Positions 23,820 to 31,835 of a stretch of DNA of 64,000 nucleotides are shown here, piece after piece. The notes beneath the pieces were generated by a model. That model saw nothing but the letters and a program-made list of their open reading frames with translations, searched no databases and was not told the origin of the DNA. The DNA comes from Lacipirellula parvula (GTDB lineage Bacteria; Planctomycetota; Planctomycetia; Pirellulales; Lacipirellulaceae): assembly GCF_009177095.1 (NCBI RefSeq), contig NZ_AP021861.1, forward strand, positions 2,586,501 to 2,650,500, written 5' to 3'. The position numbers and the translations under genes are program-made. Numbering within the stretch: position 1 is the stretch's first letter; every line of letters starts with the position of its first letter.

Positions 23820-24902
23820 TTAGTTTTTTCCGGCAAACTCGAGGGCGAGGAGGACGAACGTAAACCCGTTGAACAGGACGTGGCAGGTGATGCAGGGGAC
23901 GATGCGGTGGGTCCGCTGGTAGGCGTAGCCGAGGATCGCCCCCAGCAGAATCAGCGGGGCGGGGGAAACGCCGTGGCCCCAATGGGCCAGCCCGAAGAGC
24001 GTTGCGGTCACGGCGATCGGCAGCCACTGTGTCGGTAGCGGAATGTACGGCAGCACGCGCTCCGAAAGAGAAAGAGTCGGGAGTGTTGCCGCGGCCGCTG
24101 CCGATTCGGATGCCACTGCTTCGTCCGCTGTCACTGTGGAGGCCGGCGGTTCGACCGCCTCGGGCGAGCCGAGCAGAATGTCGGCGCGTTCGAGCCAGCC
24201 TTGTAGCACGAGTCGAAACGCTAGCTCTTCGTAGAGTGGCGCCGCCACGACCGCCGTAAAGGCTGCGGCGAGCATCACGCCGATCGAGTGGTCCTTCATC
24301 AGCCGCTCGATGATCGGGTGCTGGTCGGTCGGCTCTAGCGCGAAGTTGAGCGCCACCATGATCGCGTAAATCGGCACGAGCGAGGCGGCCCACATGCGGG
24401 CGCCGAGCTGCACGTCGGCGACGAACTGCGTGGCGTCAGCGGGCAGGCCGAGGTCGGTGCGGTTCGCGCGGAATGCGAGGACGAGTAGCGCGAAGCACGC
24501 AGCCGCCAGGGTGAGCGTCATCGCCGCTTGGCCCCACATTGCGGCGATCATCGTGCCGGAGTCGATGCCGTAGAACGCTTCGCTCGTGGCGGACGCGGCG
24601 ACGGCGGCGGCGATCGATTGGCCGCCGGCAGGGAGGCCGGCGCCGGTGAGCGCGGCCGCGGTCGCTCCACCGGTGAGCGTGGTTTCAGGTTCGCCTGGTA
24701 GCGAGTCGCTGCCGCCGGAGAGCGCGCTTGTGGCGAGGGCGATCAGCAGCGGAGCGAGCAGCACGAGGGGCGCCACGGCGTTCCACGGCACGATGCGGCG
24801 GAGCTCGGCGGGGATCAGCGGCTCGCCGGCGATATGGCGTTGGAACAGTTGGAAGAGCGTTCCCAGACTGAGCGCGACCGCTGCGATTACGGCGTAGCCC
24901 AT
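23820..24902 (-). CDS. CPBP family intramembrane glutamic protease
   Basis: The 360-residue membrane protein has about seven or eight hydrophobic helices. The CPBP (Abi) motifs are present: EELAFRLVLQG (motif 1, EExxxR), FGLAHWGHG (motif 2) and CHVLFNGF (motif 3). The family cleaves membrane-embedded substrates, as in the eukaryotic CAAX protease Rce1, but bacterial substrates vary. A low-complexity cytoplasmic or periplasmic stretch (EAVEPPASTVTADEAVASES) lies between motif 1 and motif 2, which is unusual in length. It lies between pgsA and ispG on the same strand and may be co-transcribed. Confidence 0.88.
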   Translation of the reverse strand: MGYAVIAAVALSLGTLFQLFQRHIAGEPLIPAELRRIVPWNAVAPLVLLAPLLIALATSALSGGSDSLPGEPETTLTGGATAAALTGAGLPAGGQSIAAAVAASATSEAFYGIDSGTMIAAMWGQAAMTLTLAAACFALLVLAFRANRTDLGLPADATQFVADVQLGARMWAASLVPIYAIMVALNFALEPTDQHPIIERLMKDHSIGVMLAAAFTAVVAAPLYEELAFRLVLQGWLERADILLGSPEAVEPPASTVTADEAVASESAAAAATLPTLSLSERVLPYIPLPTQWLPIAVTATLFGLAHWGHGVSPAPLILLGAILGYAYQRTHRIVPCITCHVLFNGFTFVLLALEFAGKN

Positions 24903-24964
24903 GAAGTCACCAGGAACATTGTCGATCGCCAGTTAGTTGGAAGCCGGTGGCTTTTGATGAACGC

Positions 24965-25600
24965 TCAGCCATCCATCCGCTTGAGGACCTTCACCGAGAC
25001 CCAAATGTACTCTAGGCCGGAGTAGATTGTCAGGATCAAGGCAATCCAGAGCGTGACGTGCAGTGTCGACGGCACCCAACCGGGCAGGTCGGCGGCGAAG
25101 CTGCGCGAGGCGGCGTCGAACCACTGCAGCTGACCGATGCTGAAGCCGGCGGCGATGCACTGGAACACCATCTTCCACTTGCCGGCCCACTTGGCGGAGA
25201 AGTCGCCGCCGTTGGTTTCGATGAAGCTGCGGAGTGCGGTGACGGCGAGTTCGCGGGCGAGGATTACCGTCGCCATCCAGGCGGTAACGCTCGATGCGGG
25301 CGAGCCGTCGACGAGTTGCGGCGCCGCGGAGAGGTAAATGAACGTGCCGCAGATGATCATCTTGTCGGCGAACGGATCGAGGATCCGGCCGAGCTGCGTC
25401 ACTTGGCCGTACTTACGGGCCCAGTAGCCATCGACCCAATCGGTGCTCGCGGCGACGATGAACGTCACCAGCGCCGCGGTGTACTGGCTGAAGCTCATCA
25501 ACGCGAACAGCACCACCGCAAGAATCAGGCGCGAGATCGTCACCATGTTGGGGACGTTCAGCACGCGAGCCTTCGCGGCGGGAAGGGCGGTGTCCGACAT
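24965..25600 (-). CDS. pgsA: CDP-diacylglycerol-glycerol-3-phosphate 3-phosphatidyltransferase
   Basis: The product from ATG 25600 is 211 residues with the CDP-alcohol phosphotransferase motif D-G-x2-A-R-x8-G-x3-D-x3-D, seen as DGYWARKYGQVTQLGRILDP followed by FAD. NVPNMVTISRLILA is the usual PgsA N-terminus. Four to six membrane helices follow. It makes phosphatidylglycerol phosphate at the inner membrane. An in-frame GTG at 25720 would add 40 residues of hydrophilic leader and is less likely. It lies downstream of rimO on the same strand with 153 bases between; the C-terminal helix is followed by KVLKRMDG. Confidence 0.93.
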   Translation of the reverse strand: MSDTALPAAKARVLNVPNMVTISRLILAVVLFALMSFSQYTAALVTFIVAASTDWVDGYWARKYGQVTQLGRILDPFADKMIICGTFIYLSAAPQLVDGSPASSVTAWMATVILARELAVTALRSFIETNGGDFSAKWAGKWKMVFQCIAAGFSIGQLQWFDAASRSFAADLPGWVPSTLHVTLWIALILTIYSGLEYIWVSVKVLKRMDG

Positions 25601-25753
25601 GACGGCGGCTCGTTGGGCGATGCGAGAAAGTACTGAATCAAGATCATCTGCGGGAGACTTCTGCGAGGCAGTAGCCGGTTGTGAACGCCGCGCGTTATCG
25701 GCGTCGGAGACGCCTCCCACATACGATCGCGTCCCCCACAGTCGCGGGCCTCT

Positions 25754-27175
25754 TTAGCGAGGTTTGCCGCTCAGTGCTCCTACTAAATCATACTCCTTGC
25801 TTGCCACAATTTCACATGGGGCGATCTTGCCGGTCGCCAGCCCTTTGCCCGTCACGTAGACGATGCCGTCGACGTCGGGGGCGTCGGCGTACGAGCGGCC
25901 GATCCAAACGTCGCGTTCGCCCGGCACGGCCGAGTCGATCAGCACGTCGAGTTCTCGCCCTTGCTGACGCTCGTTCCACTCGAACGCGATCTCCTGCTGG
26001 ACGGCCATCAGGATCTCGCGGCGTTCGTCCATCACTTCCGTTGGGACATGATCGGGTAGCTTGGCCGCGGGGGTGTCGGGCTCCAAGGAATAGGTGAAGA
26101 CGCCGGCCCGTTCGAACTTTTGCTCGGCGACGAAGTCGACCAGTTCGTTGAACTGCTCGTCGGTTTCGCCGGGGAAGCCGGTGATGAAGGTGGTCCGCAT
26201 CACGAGGTTCGGAATCTTCGACCGTAGCTTGCCGAGGAGTTCTTCGGTCTCGGCTCGCTTCACGCGGCGCTGCATGCGGCGGAGCATCGTGTCGTTGATG
26301 TGCTGCAGCGGCATGTCGAGGTACGGCACGATCCGCTGGCTGCCGGCGATGACGTCGATCAGCTCGTCGGTGAAGTACATCGGGTAGAGGTACATCAACC
26401 GGACCCAGTCGAGGCCTTCGACCTTTTCGAGTTCGCGAAGCAGCTCGACGAGGCGCGGTTCGCCGTAGAGATCTTTGCCGTAGTAAGTGGTGTCTTGCGC
26501 GACGATCACCAGTTCGCGAACGCCGTCGGCGGCGAGTTCGCGGGCTTCGGCGACGACCTCTTCGATCGGCTTCGTCGCATGCTTGCCGCGCATCTTCGGG
26601 ATCGCGCAGAAGGTGCAAAGGCGGTCGCAGCCTTCGGAGATCTTCAGGAAGGCGAAGTGCTTCGGCGTGATGCGCAGGCGGGCCGTGTCGGGGAGCGGGT
26701 GCGTCGGCGCTGGTTGGAAGATGTTGCGCTGTTCTTCCAAACCGCCGAGCAACCGGTCGGCGACCTTAGTGACGTGCTCGCGGCCGAAGACGCCGACGAG
26801 GTGGTCGATGTCGGGACGCTCGACGAGCAGCGCCTCTTGCTGGCGTTCGGCGAGGCAGCCCGAAACGATGACGCCGCGCAAGTCGCCACGGCGCTTCAGG
26901 GCGAGCATTTCGTCGATGGCGCCGAACGATTCAGCGCGGGCCGCCTCGATGAAGCCGCAGGTGTTGACCACCGCGAAGTCGGCTTCCTCGGGGGTGTTCA
27001 CGAGCTTGTAGCCGTCGAGCTGGAGCAGGCCGAGCATCCGCTCGCTGTCGACCAAGTTCTTGGGACAGCCGAGGCTGATGAAGCAGTACTTCCCCTTGAC
27101 GAACGAAGGATCGGCTCCGGCGGGCGCTGCCGGGGCAGGGGGAGTGCTCGGAAGGATAGGCAACTGAGACGACAT
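25754..27175 (-). CDS. rimO: Ribosomal protein uS12 methylthiotransferase RimO
   Basis: The ATG at 27175 is preceded by GGAG and gives 473 residues. The N-terminal methylthiotransferase domain has cluster cysteines in [24 protein letters not shown] and VSGCLAERQ. The radical SAM cluster is [12 protein letters not shown] (CxxxCxxC). [18 protein letters not shown] and [15 protein letters not shown] are typical of RimO, and the C-terminus is a TRAM-like domain ([20 protein letters not shown]). It methylthiolates an Asp of ribosomal protein S12. MiaB is excluded by the [16 protein letters not shown] context and by KNLVDSE. Upstream leader codons are Ala/Pro-rich and probably not conserved. Confidence 0.95.
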   Translation of the reverse strand: MSSQLPILPSTPPAPAAPAGADPSFVKGKYCFISLGCPKNLVDSERMLGLLQLDGYKLVNTPEEADFAVVNTCGFIEAARAESFGAIDEMLALKRRGDLRGVIVSGCLAERQQEALLVERPDIDHLVGVFGREHVTKVADRLLGGLEEQRNIFQPAPTHPLPDTARLRITPKHFAFLKISEGCDRLCTFCAIPKMRGKHATKPIEEVVAEARELAADGVRELVIVAQDTTYYGKDLYGEPRLVELLRELEKVEGLDWVRLMYLYPMYFTDELIDVIAGSQRIVPYLDMPLQHINDTMLRRMQRRVKRAETEELLGKLRSKIPNLVMRTTFITGFPGETDEQFNELVDFVAEQKFERAGVFTYSLEPDTPAAKLPDHVPTEVMDERREILMAVQQEIAFEWNERQQGRELDVLIDSAVPGERDVWIGRSYADAPDVDGIVYVTGKGLATGKIAPCEIVASKEYDLVGALSGKPR

Positions 27176-27401
27176 CGACGACTCCGGAGGACCACTCGGT
27201 CCCCGGCCAAAACGGGCGTGGGGCGGCGCAACCCATGATTGTAGACGGAGATCGGGCGAAAGCCAATTGGCTCCGTAGGACCCGCAGAAGCTGTTTAGTT
27301 TAACCGCCAAGGATGCCAAGGACGCCAAGGGGAAGGCGGGGGATTTGACCGCGAATTATACGAATTTGCGCGCATCGGAGGCCAGCGAACGGGTTTGCTT
27401 T

Positions 27402-27443
27402 CACTGCCCACTGCCCACTGCCCACTGCCCACTGCCCACTGCC
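27402..27443. repeat. Tandem array of CACTGCC, six copies
   Basis: Six perfect head-to-tail copies of CACTGCC, then a partial CAC. It lies in non-coding DNA. Such short arrays change length by slippage; no regulatory role is evident. Confidence 0.9.
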
Positions 27444-27464
27444 CACCGACCGCTTTCTATCACC

Positions 27465-27492
27465 GCTCCGGCGGGTCGTTGACCCGCGGCTG
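27465..27492. repeat. Single arm of the GGGTCGTTGACCC repeat
   Basis: GCTCCGGCGGGTCGTTGACC followed by CGCGGCTG, nearly identical to the right arm at 22557-22584. CGGGTC/GACCCG makes a self-complementary hairpin. Confidence 0.75.
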
Positions 27493-27921
27493 CTTTGTCG
27501 CTTTTAGTCGCGAAACGCGTTTTTGGCGACATAAATCGTAAGTTGCTTTCCGCGTGTGGGTTACGCGCTTCGGCGTTGCGACAATTTGTCGCGACCGCAA
27601 GCCGCGAGTGCTGTGCGACGGCAGTTTGAATTGCCTTATCGCGCAGCGGCGCCTTGGTAGATCGAGCCTAACAAAAGTGGTGGCCTAGTTTCGACAACAA
27701 ACTTCGAAGATTTTTGGGCGGCGAGTCGTCGCTTCAGACTGGGGCCGCCTGGCGAGGCGACTTCCGGACGGTGAAGAATCTCACGGCTGGTTACTGGCTT
27801 CGAAAAAGATGCGGCCGTTCGCAGCGAACATTAAATTGATGGATGCGAGTGACAGGGTAAGAAATAGTGCATTAAAATCGTCAACTCATAGAGATCGATG
27901 GCGCCGGGGGCTGATCTTCTG

Positions 27922-28695
27922 ATGCGTTTCCCTTCGTTTCTGCTGGTGCTCCTTGCCGCGTGCGGCGCGGTTGGCTGTCAACCGGGCGGCTCGACGCCGT
28001 CGGCGGACGTTGCTCGGCAGTCGAGCGAGTACATTGCGTCTTGGGCAGACATGGGGATGTACCTGCCCGATGCGAAGCAAGTCGGGTTTTTTCGTGAGCA
28101 CTTCGATGAGTTGCGACCAGAGCTGGTCGCCGCGCTCTCCGCTCCGGAATCTGCCGTTCAGCAACGCGCCGCCTATGTCATTGACGAGATCGGCGGTTCC
28201 GCGCGGGCGTGCGGCCCCGATCTGCTGCGCCGGTTGCAGGAGAATCCTGAGCGGCTGATTCGGATGTACTTGATCAACGCCTTGGCGAGCGTTGGGTACG
28301 ACGATCCCAACGCGATCGGCGAGCTCCAGCGTCGCTACAAGACCTTGAGCCGTGAGAACGTGCCGCGAGGCATGTTCGCCAGCGAGTATGACGACGTTGA
28401 TGAGCGGATTAACGTGGCCGCGGCTCTGTATCGACTCGTACCAGTGGAGGATCGCGACGAGTACCGCGAATTTGTTACTCAGTGGCTTGAGCCTCCCGGC
28501 GACGGATTGAGTAGCCGCGAACTCAACGGCTATACAGAGCGGCGGTGGCATGCGGTGATCGTCTTGGAATACATGCCGGGGGCATACGAGGCGATCGAAC
28601 CGCTCGACAAAATGCGGCAGGAGGAAGACGCTCCGGCCTGGGTCGAGGTCCACGTGCCGCGCGTGCTCAAGGCGCTGATGTCGAAGCCGGAGTAA
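27922..28695 (+). CDS. Lipoprotein with HEAT-like repeats
   Basis: Start is ATG 27922, where a lipoprotein signal begins (MRFPSFLLVLLAACGAVGCQ); an in-frame ATG lies 24 bases earlier. The mature 240 residues are alpha-helical with HEAT-like units: ELRPELVAALSAPESAVQQR followed by AAYVIDEIGG, and LLRRLQENPERLIRMYLINA followed by LASVGYDD. No catalytic residues are apparent. It is probably an envelope-bound scaffold. The permuted carrier-protein-like gene begins 53 bases after it on the same strand with a strong Shine-Dalgarno, so they may be co-transcribed. Confidence 0.7.
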   Translation: MRFPSFLLVLLAACGAVGCQPGGSTPSADVARQSSEYIASWADMGMYLPDAKQVGFFREHFDELRPELVAALSAPESAVQQRAAYVIDEIGGSARACGPDLLRRLQENPERLIRMYLINALASVGYDDPNAIGELQRRYKTLSRENVPRGMFASEYDDVDERINVAAALYRLVPVEDRDEYREFVTQWLEPPGDGLSSRELNGYTERRWHAVIVLEYMPGAYEAIEPLDKMRQEEDAPAWVEVHVPRVLKALMSKPE

Positions 28696-28748
28696 GCTCA
28701 TTCTTGATTCGGGCGATTCGTAACACGCAGGGCGCTCGAGGAGTCTAA

Positions 28749-29426
28749 ATGGAAGATTTGCGAATTAACCTAGTGACGGCGATCGAGGATCGCTTTGGCA
28801 TTACCCTTCGCGATGACGAAGCCGAGGCGATCCAAACGGTCGGCCAATTGTTATCGGTGATTGAAGCGCGGCGAGCGGCCGCGCGAGTTGCACCGTGCCG
28901 TTCGCTGCCGGCCTTCTTGTATGTTCGTCGCAATCTGCGTGACTTTCTTAGCCATGCCGAGCTACGCCTACGTCCCTCCACGCCGTTGGAACGAGTCATT
29001 CCGGCAAGTAGACGGCGCCAGTATTGGCGATCAATTCAACCCTGGGTGGGAGCGGCTCCAGCGTTGGAACTGCCGCTGAGTTTGCGTCGCATTGCGTGGG
29101 CGATTTACTTCGTAGCGTTCTTACTCGGAACTTCAACATTGCTGATCGACGTGAAGTGCCTCCCGCTGGGCGTGATGGCCGCTGCCTGTTTTTCGATTTT
29201 ACTCAACCTCGCAACTACCCCCTTACGCGTGATTCCGCCGCCGAAGTTTGCTACTGTGGGCGATGTTACGCGGCGTTTTGTCGGGCGCTCGACCGCCGTC
29301 AATATGGATATTCGCGACGAAGATTTGCTCTCCCCGCTGCAGCAACTTGTTGCGGGCGTGCTCGGGGTCGACCCTGGCGAAGTCGTTCCCGAGGCCAGCT
29401 TTGTTAATGATCTCGATCTTGAGTGA
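28749..29426 (+). CDS. Membrane protein with two acyl-carrier-protein halves in permuted order
   Basis: ATG 28749 has GAGGAG six bases upstream; the product is 225 residues. Residues 3-42 (DLRINLVTAIEDRFGITLRD then DEAEAIQTVGQLLSVIEARR) align with the half of an acyl carrier protein that follows the phosphopantetheine serine. Residues about 193-225 (LSPLQQLVAGVLGVDPGEVV then PEASFVNDLDLE) align with the half that precedes the serine. The DSL motif is missing from both. Between them lie a basic helical region (RLRPSTPLERVIPASRRRQY) and two membrane helices at about 113-155. It could be a genuine permuted fold or a product of recombination; a PEP-CTERM gene remnant follows directly. Function unknown. 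Confidence 0.7.
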   Translation: MEDLRINLVTAIEDRFGITLRDDEAEAIQTVGQLLSVIEARRAAARVAPCRSLPAFLYVRRNLRDFLSHAELRLRPSTPLERVIPASRRRQYWRSIQPWVGAAPALELPLSLRRIAWAIYFVAFLLGTSTLLIDVKCLPLGVMAAACFSILLNLATTPLRVIPPPKFATVGDVTRRFVGRSTAVNMDIRDEDLLSPLQQLVAGVLGVDPGEVVPEASFVNDLDLE

Positions 29427-29431
29427 TCGAG

Positions 29432-29491
29432 ATGGATAACTTTCAGACGTGAGCGCGGTCCTGGAGCCAGCGACGCTGGCAATTGCGGGTA
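29432..29491 (+). pseudogene. Remnant of a PEP-CTERM gene 3' end
   Basis: GATGGATAACTTTCAGACGT and GGAGCCAGCGACGCTGGCAA lie here in the same order as GATGGACAACTTTCGGATGG and GGAGCCGGCGACGCTTGGCA at 30161-30211 in the intact gene downstream. Small insertions and deletions break the frame, so no PEP-CTERM tail is made. It begins five bases after the stop of the carrier-protein-like gene. Confidence 0.65.
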
Positions 29492-29627
29492 GTCGTCGGG
29501 GGCGATTGCAAATTTTTTGGATGCGACAGAAACAAACTCGCCGCGTTGGCGCTTGGCCCTTCGTAGGTCGTCTCATGCGAGTCAATGCCTGCGATTCGCG
29601 GCCACTCCCTATCAATCAGGATGAACC

Positions 29628-30263
29628 ATGACGAAGAATCTGTGTTTGCTAGCCGGAATCATCACGCTCCTGTGGACCTCGGCCCTTAGTTCGCCGGCGT
29701 CGGCAGTGACCCTTGAGAGCACCTTCGATGCGGGGCTCGAGGGTTGGACTGGCAGCACTGGCGGCGACTTGGCCTTTGTTTCCACCGGCGGTAATCCGGG
29801 CGGATTCCTGCAGCAGACCGATACCGACCTGTCGGACATGTTCGTGATGGCGCCGGCCAGCTTCTTGGGCGATAAGAGCGCTTTCTTGAACGGCACGTTG
29901 TCCTTCGATGCACGCCAGGTCGGCGGCAACGCTGAGAAGTACGCGGCGTTTGGATTTGTCACGCTCTTCAACGGCGGCAATGCCATCAGTGCCGACATCG
30001 CCGGGGCCAATGCACCGTCCAACGACTGGACCACCTTCTCCGTGAACCTCAACGCCGCGGGATTTGAAACGACGCCGGAAGCGGTGGCGGCCGTGCTGAG
30101 CAACGTGACGATGATCATGATCACGCTCGAGTCGCAAATCGGCGTCGCCGAAACGACGGGGATGGACAACTTTCGGATGGTGAGCGTTCCGGAGCCGGCG
30201 ACGCTTGGCATTGCGGGGCTTGGTGTCTGCGGCGTGGCGCTGATGCGGCGGAAGCGGGGCTGA
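29628..30263 (+). CDS. PEP-CTERM exported protein
   Basis: The 211-residue protein has a signal peptide (MTKNLCLLAGIITLLWTSAL...ASA-VTLE) and a PEP-CTERM tail (SVPEPATLGIAGLGVCGVAL then MRRKRG). The body, STFDAGLEGWTGSTGGDLAF and GNPGGFLQQTDTDLSDMFVM, resembles laminin-B or choice-of-anchor type beta-sandwich domains found in such proteins. It should be exported and processed by an exosortase. No enzymatic residues are seen. The fragment at 29432-29491 is a decayed relative of its 3' end. Confidence 0.85.
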   Translation: MTKNLCLLAGIITLLWTSALSSPASAVTLESTFDAGLEGWTGSTGGDLAFVSTGGNPGGFLQQTDTDLSDMFVMAPASFLGDKSAFLNGTLSFDARQVGGNAEKYAAFGFVTLFNGGNAISADIAGANAPSNDWTTFSVNLNAAGFETTPEAVAAVLSNVTMIMITLESQIGVAETTGMDNFRMVSVPEPATLGIAGLGVCGVALMRRKRG

Positions 30264-30296
30264 ATTTGGCCGCGCCAGGCCCTACTCTAACGACAC

Positions 30297-30510
30297 TATG
30301 TTGGCCCCGGAGGGGCCGAGTGATGTAGCCAGGGGCGTGAGCCCCTGGTCTCAGGGCCGAGCTGTCAGTTTAAGCCCCGTGGGGGGCGACATCACTCCGA
30401 CTTATTGTGACGAATAACGCCGCCCCTCACGGGGCTACGAATCACCACCAGGCTTCGAACCAGGGGCTCACGCCCCTGGCTACATCATGCCGCCCCCTTC
30501 GGGGGCTAAT
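30297..30510. repeat. Compound palindromic repeat, CCAGGGGC family
   Basis: Three sets of palindromes are nested around the centre: GGCCCCGGAGGGGCC at the left edge, then GTAGCCAGGGGCGTGAGCCC near 30325 paired with GGGCTCACGCCCCTGGCTAC near 30465, then CCCCGTGGGGGG and CCCCTCACGGGG. About 210 bases in all. No protein is encoded. Confidence 0.75.
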
Positions 30511-30716
30511 CGCCGACCCACCTCTAGCGTCAAGGCGATGTGGCTTGATGGTTCCGTTATCTTCGTGGCTTTTTTAGCGCGCTGCTGATCACGCTTTTTT
30601 GATCGGAGATGACGCTACGCGCGACGAAGTCGACTGGCATGGAGATTTGATGACCGGAGGGATGAACCCTCCGGCTCGCCGTAGCGCTGCGCGATCAAGC
30701 CGATCGGAATGGAGGC

Positions 30717-31619
30717 CTACCCCCGGGCGGAGATCGGGGCTATTGGCGCGGCGACGCCGTGGGTTGGCTTGGGGGGCGGCGAGAGGACGATGCTCAGGAT
30801 GCCGCCGAGGCAGACGAGGGCGATGCCGATCGCGGAGATCCAGTCGAGCGTGTTGCCCCACACGACCCAGCCGATGAGGCCGGAGAAGATCACCACCGAG
30901 TAGTTGAACGGCGCGATTTGCGAAGCCGTGGCGTGCTGGTAGGCGAGGATGATCAGGAGCTGCGCGAGCGCCATGAAGAGGCCGACGCCGGCTAAGTAGC
31001 CCCACCCACGCGGCGAAGGCATGCTCCAATCGGCGATCGCGAACGGGAGCGTGGCGATCGACGCGATGCAGAAGTAGTAAAACAAAATCGTGTCGGGGCG
31101 ATTCTGGCCCGAGAGCTTGTTGACGCTCACCAGCGCGATCGCGGAGAAGAGGGCGGCCGAGAGGGCGATCAGTGCGGCGGGATTCGTGAGCAGGTCGGCG
31201 CCTGGCTTGATGATCAGCACGACGCCGATGAAGCCGGCGAGCAGGCTGACGGCGACCGCGGGCGTAATCGGCGTGCGGTTCCAGAGCCAGGCGACGAGCG
31301 GAATGAACAGCGGCGCCGCGTTCACCAGGAGCACGGCGTCGATGAGCGTCATCTCCTTCACGGCCCAGAAGTAGAGGACTTGCGACAGCAAGCCGGCGAG
31401 GGCCCGCGCGAGGTGGAGCGGGAACTGCGTCGTCTTGAGGTCGGCGAGGCCGTGCCGCAGCGTCCAGGGGAGGAAGAGGACGAGGCTGATGAAGCTTTGG
31501 AAGAAGCTGATCGTCGCCGTCGAGACGTTGGCGGCGCCTTTGCCGAAGGCGCTCATCACGGCGACGCAGAAGAAGGCGGCGACGATGAGGAGGATGCCGT
31601 AGAGGTGTTGCCGCGACAT
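30717..31619 (-). CDS. EamA/DMT superfamily transporter
   Basis: The 300-residue protein has ten membrane helices in two EamA repeats. The first includes LYGILLIVAAFFCVAVMSAF and LLSQVLYFWAVKEMTLIDAV; the second FFYYFC-type and VGLFMALAQLLIILAYQHAT, ending ISAIGIALVCLGGILSIVLS. Members export amino acids or metabolites; the substrate is not evident. The last residues (APISARG) and the TAG stop derive from a degenerate CCCGGG repeat at 30717-30740, which suggests that the C-terminus was changed by repeat insertion. It lies downstream of an SMP-30 gene on the same strand. Confidence 0.88.
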   Translation of the reverse strand: MSRQHLYGILLIVAAFFCVAVMSAFGKGAANVSTATISFFQSFISLVLFLPWTLRHGLADLKTTQFPLHLARALAGLLSQVLYFWAVKEMTLIDAVLLVNAAPLFIPLVAWLWNRTPITPAVAVSLLAGFIGVVLIIKPGADLLTNPAALIALSAALFSAIALVSVNKLSGQNRPDTILFYYFCIASIATLPFAIADWSMPSPRGWGYLAGVGLFMALAQLLIILAYQHATASQIAPFNYSVVIFSGLIGWVVWGNTLDWISAIGIALVCLGGILSIVLSPPPKPTHGVAAPIAPISARG

Positions 31620-31693
31620 GGGATGATACTAGGTTCTTTTGACTAGCTCTATTGATTGGTCGGGGCAGGCGCCGGTTTCTTGTAGTGAATGTT

Positions 31694-31793
31694 CTGGCTC
31701 CCTCCCCCTTGAGGGGAGGGCTGGGGAGGGGGTGGACCGCTGGTACCCGCTTCTTTCACCCCTCCCTAACCCTCCCCCTCAAGGGGAGGGGAC
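31694..31793. repeat. CCTCCCCCTTGAGGGGAGGG repeat, copy 1
   Basis: Starts CTGGCTCCCTCCCCCTTGAG and continues through GGTACCCGCTTCTTTCACCC to a closing CCCCCTCAAGGGGAGGGG. The first 78 bases are nearly identical to the inverted copy at 41179-41254. The two ends are complementary, so it can fold as a long hairpin. Confidence 0.8.
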
Positions 31794-31835
31794 CTCAAAA
31801 TTTAAGACACTCTGTCCTCTCTCGTTAGCGAGTCG

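Larger units (their letters stand above)
27176..27921. other. Long intergenic region of about 750 bases
   Basis: No convincing coding sequence. It contains the divergent promoters of rimO and of the lipoprotein gene, an AAGGATGCCAAGGACGCCAA stretch at about 27308-27327 related to the element at 33450-33662, a heptamer array at 27402 and a single palindrome arm at 27465. Confidence 0.6.

Noticed and set aside
26300-27238. 312-codon plus-strand frame opposite rimO
   Set aside because: rimO has all Fe-S cysteines; the opposite frame is an antisense shadow.
27402-27443. CRISPR-like repetition
   Set aside because: The unit is 7 bases, contiguous and without spacers; it is a simple tandem repeat.
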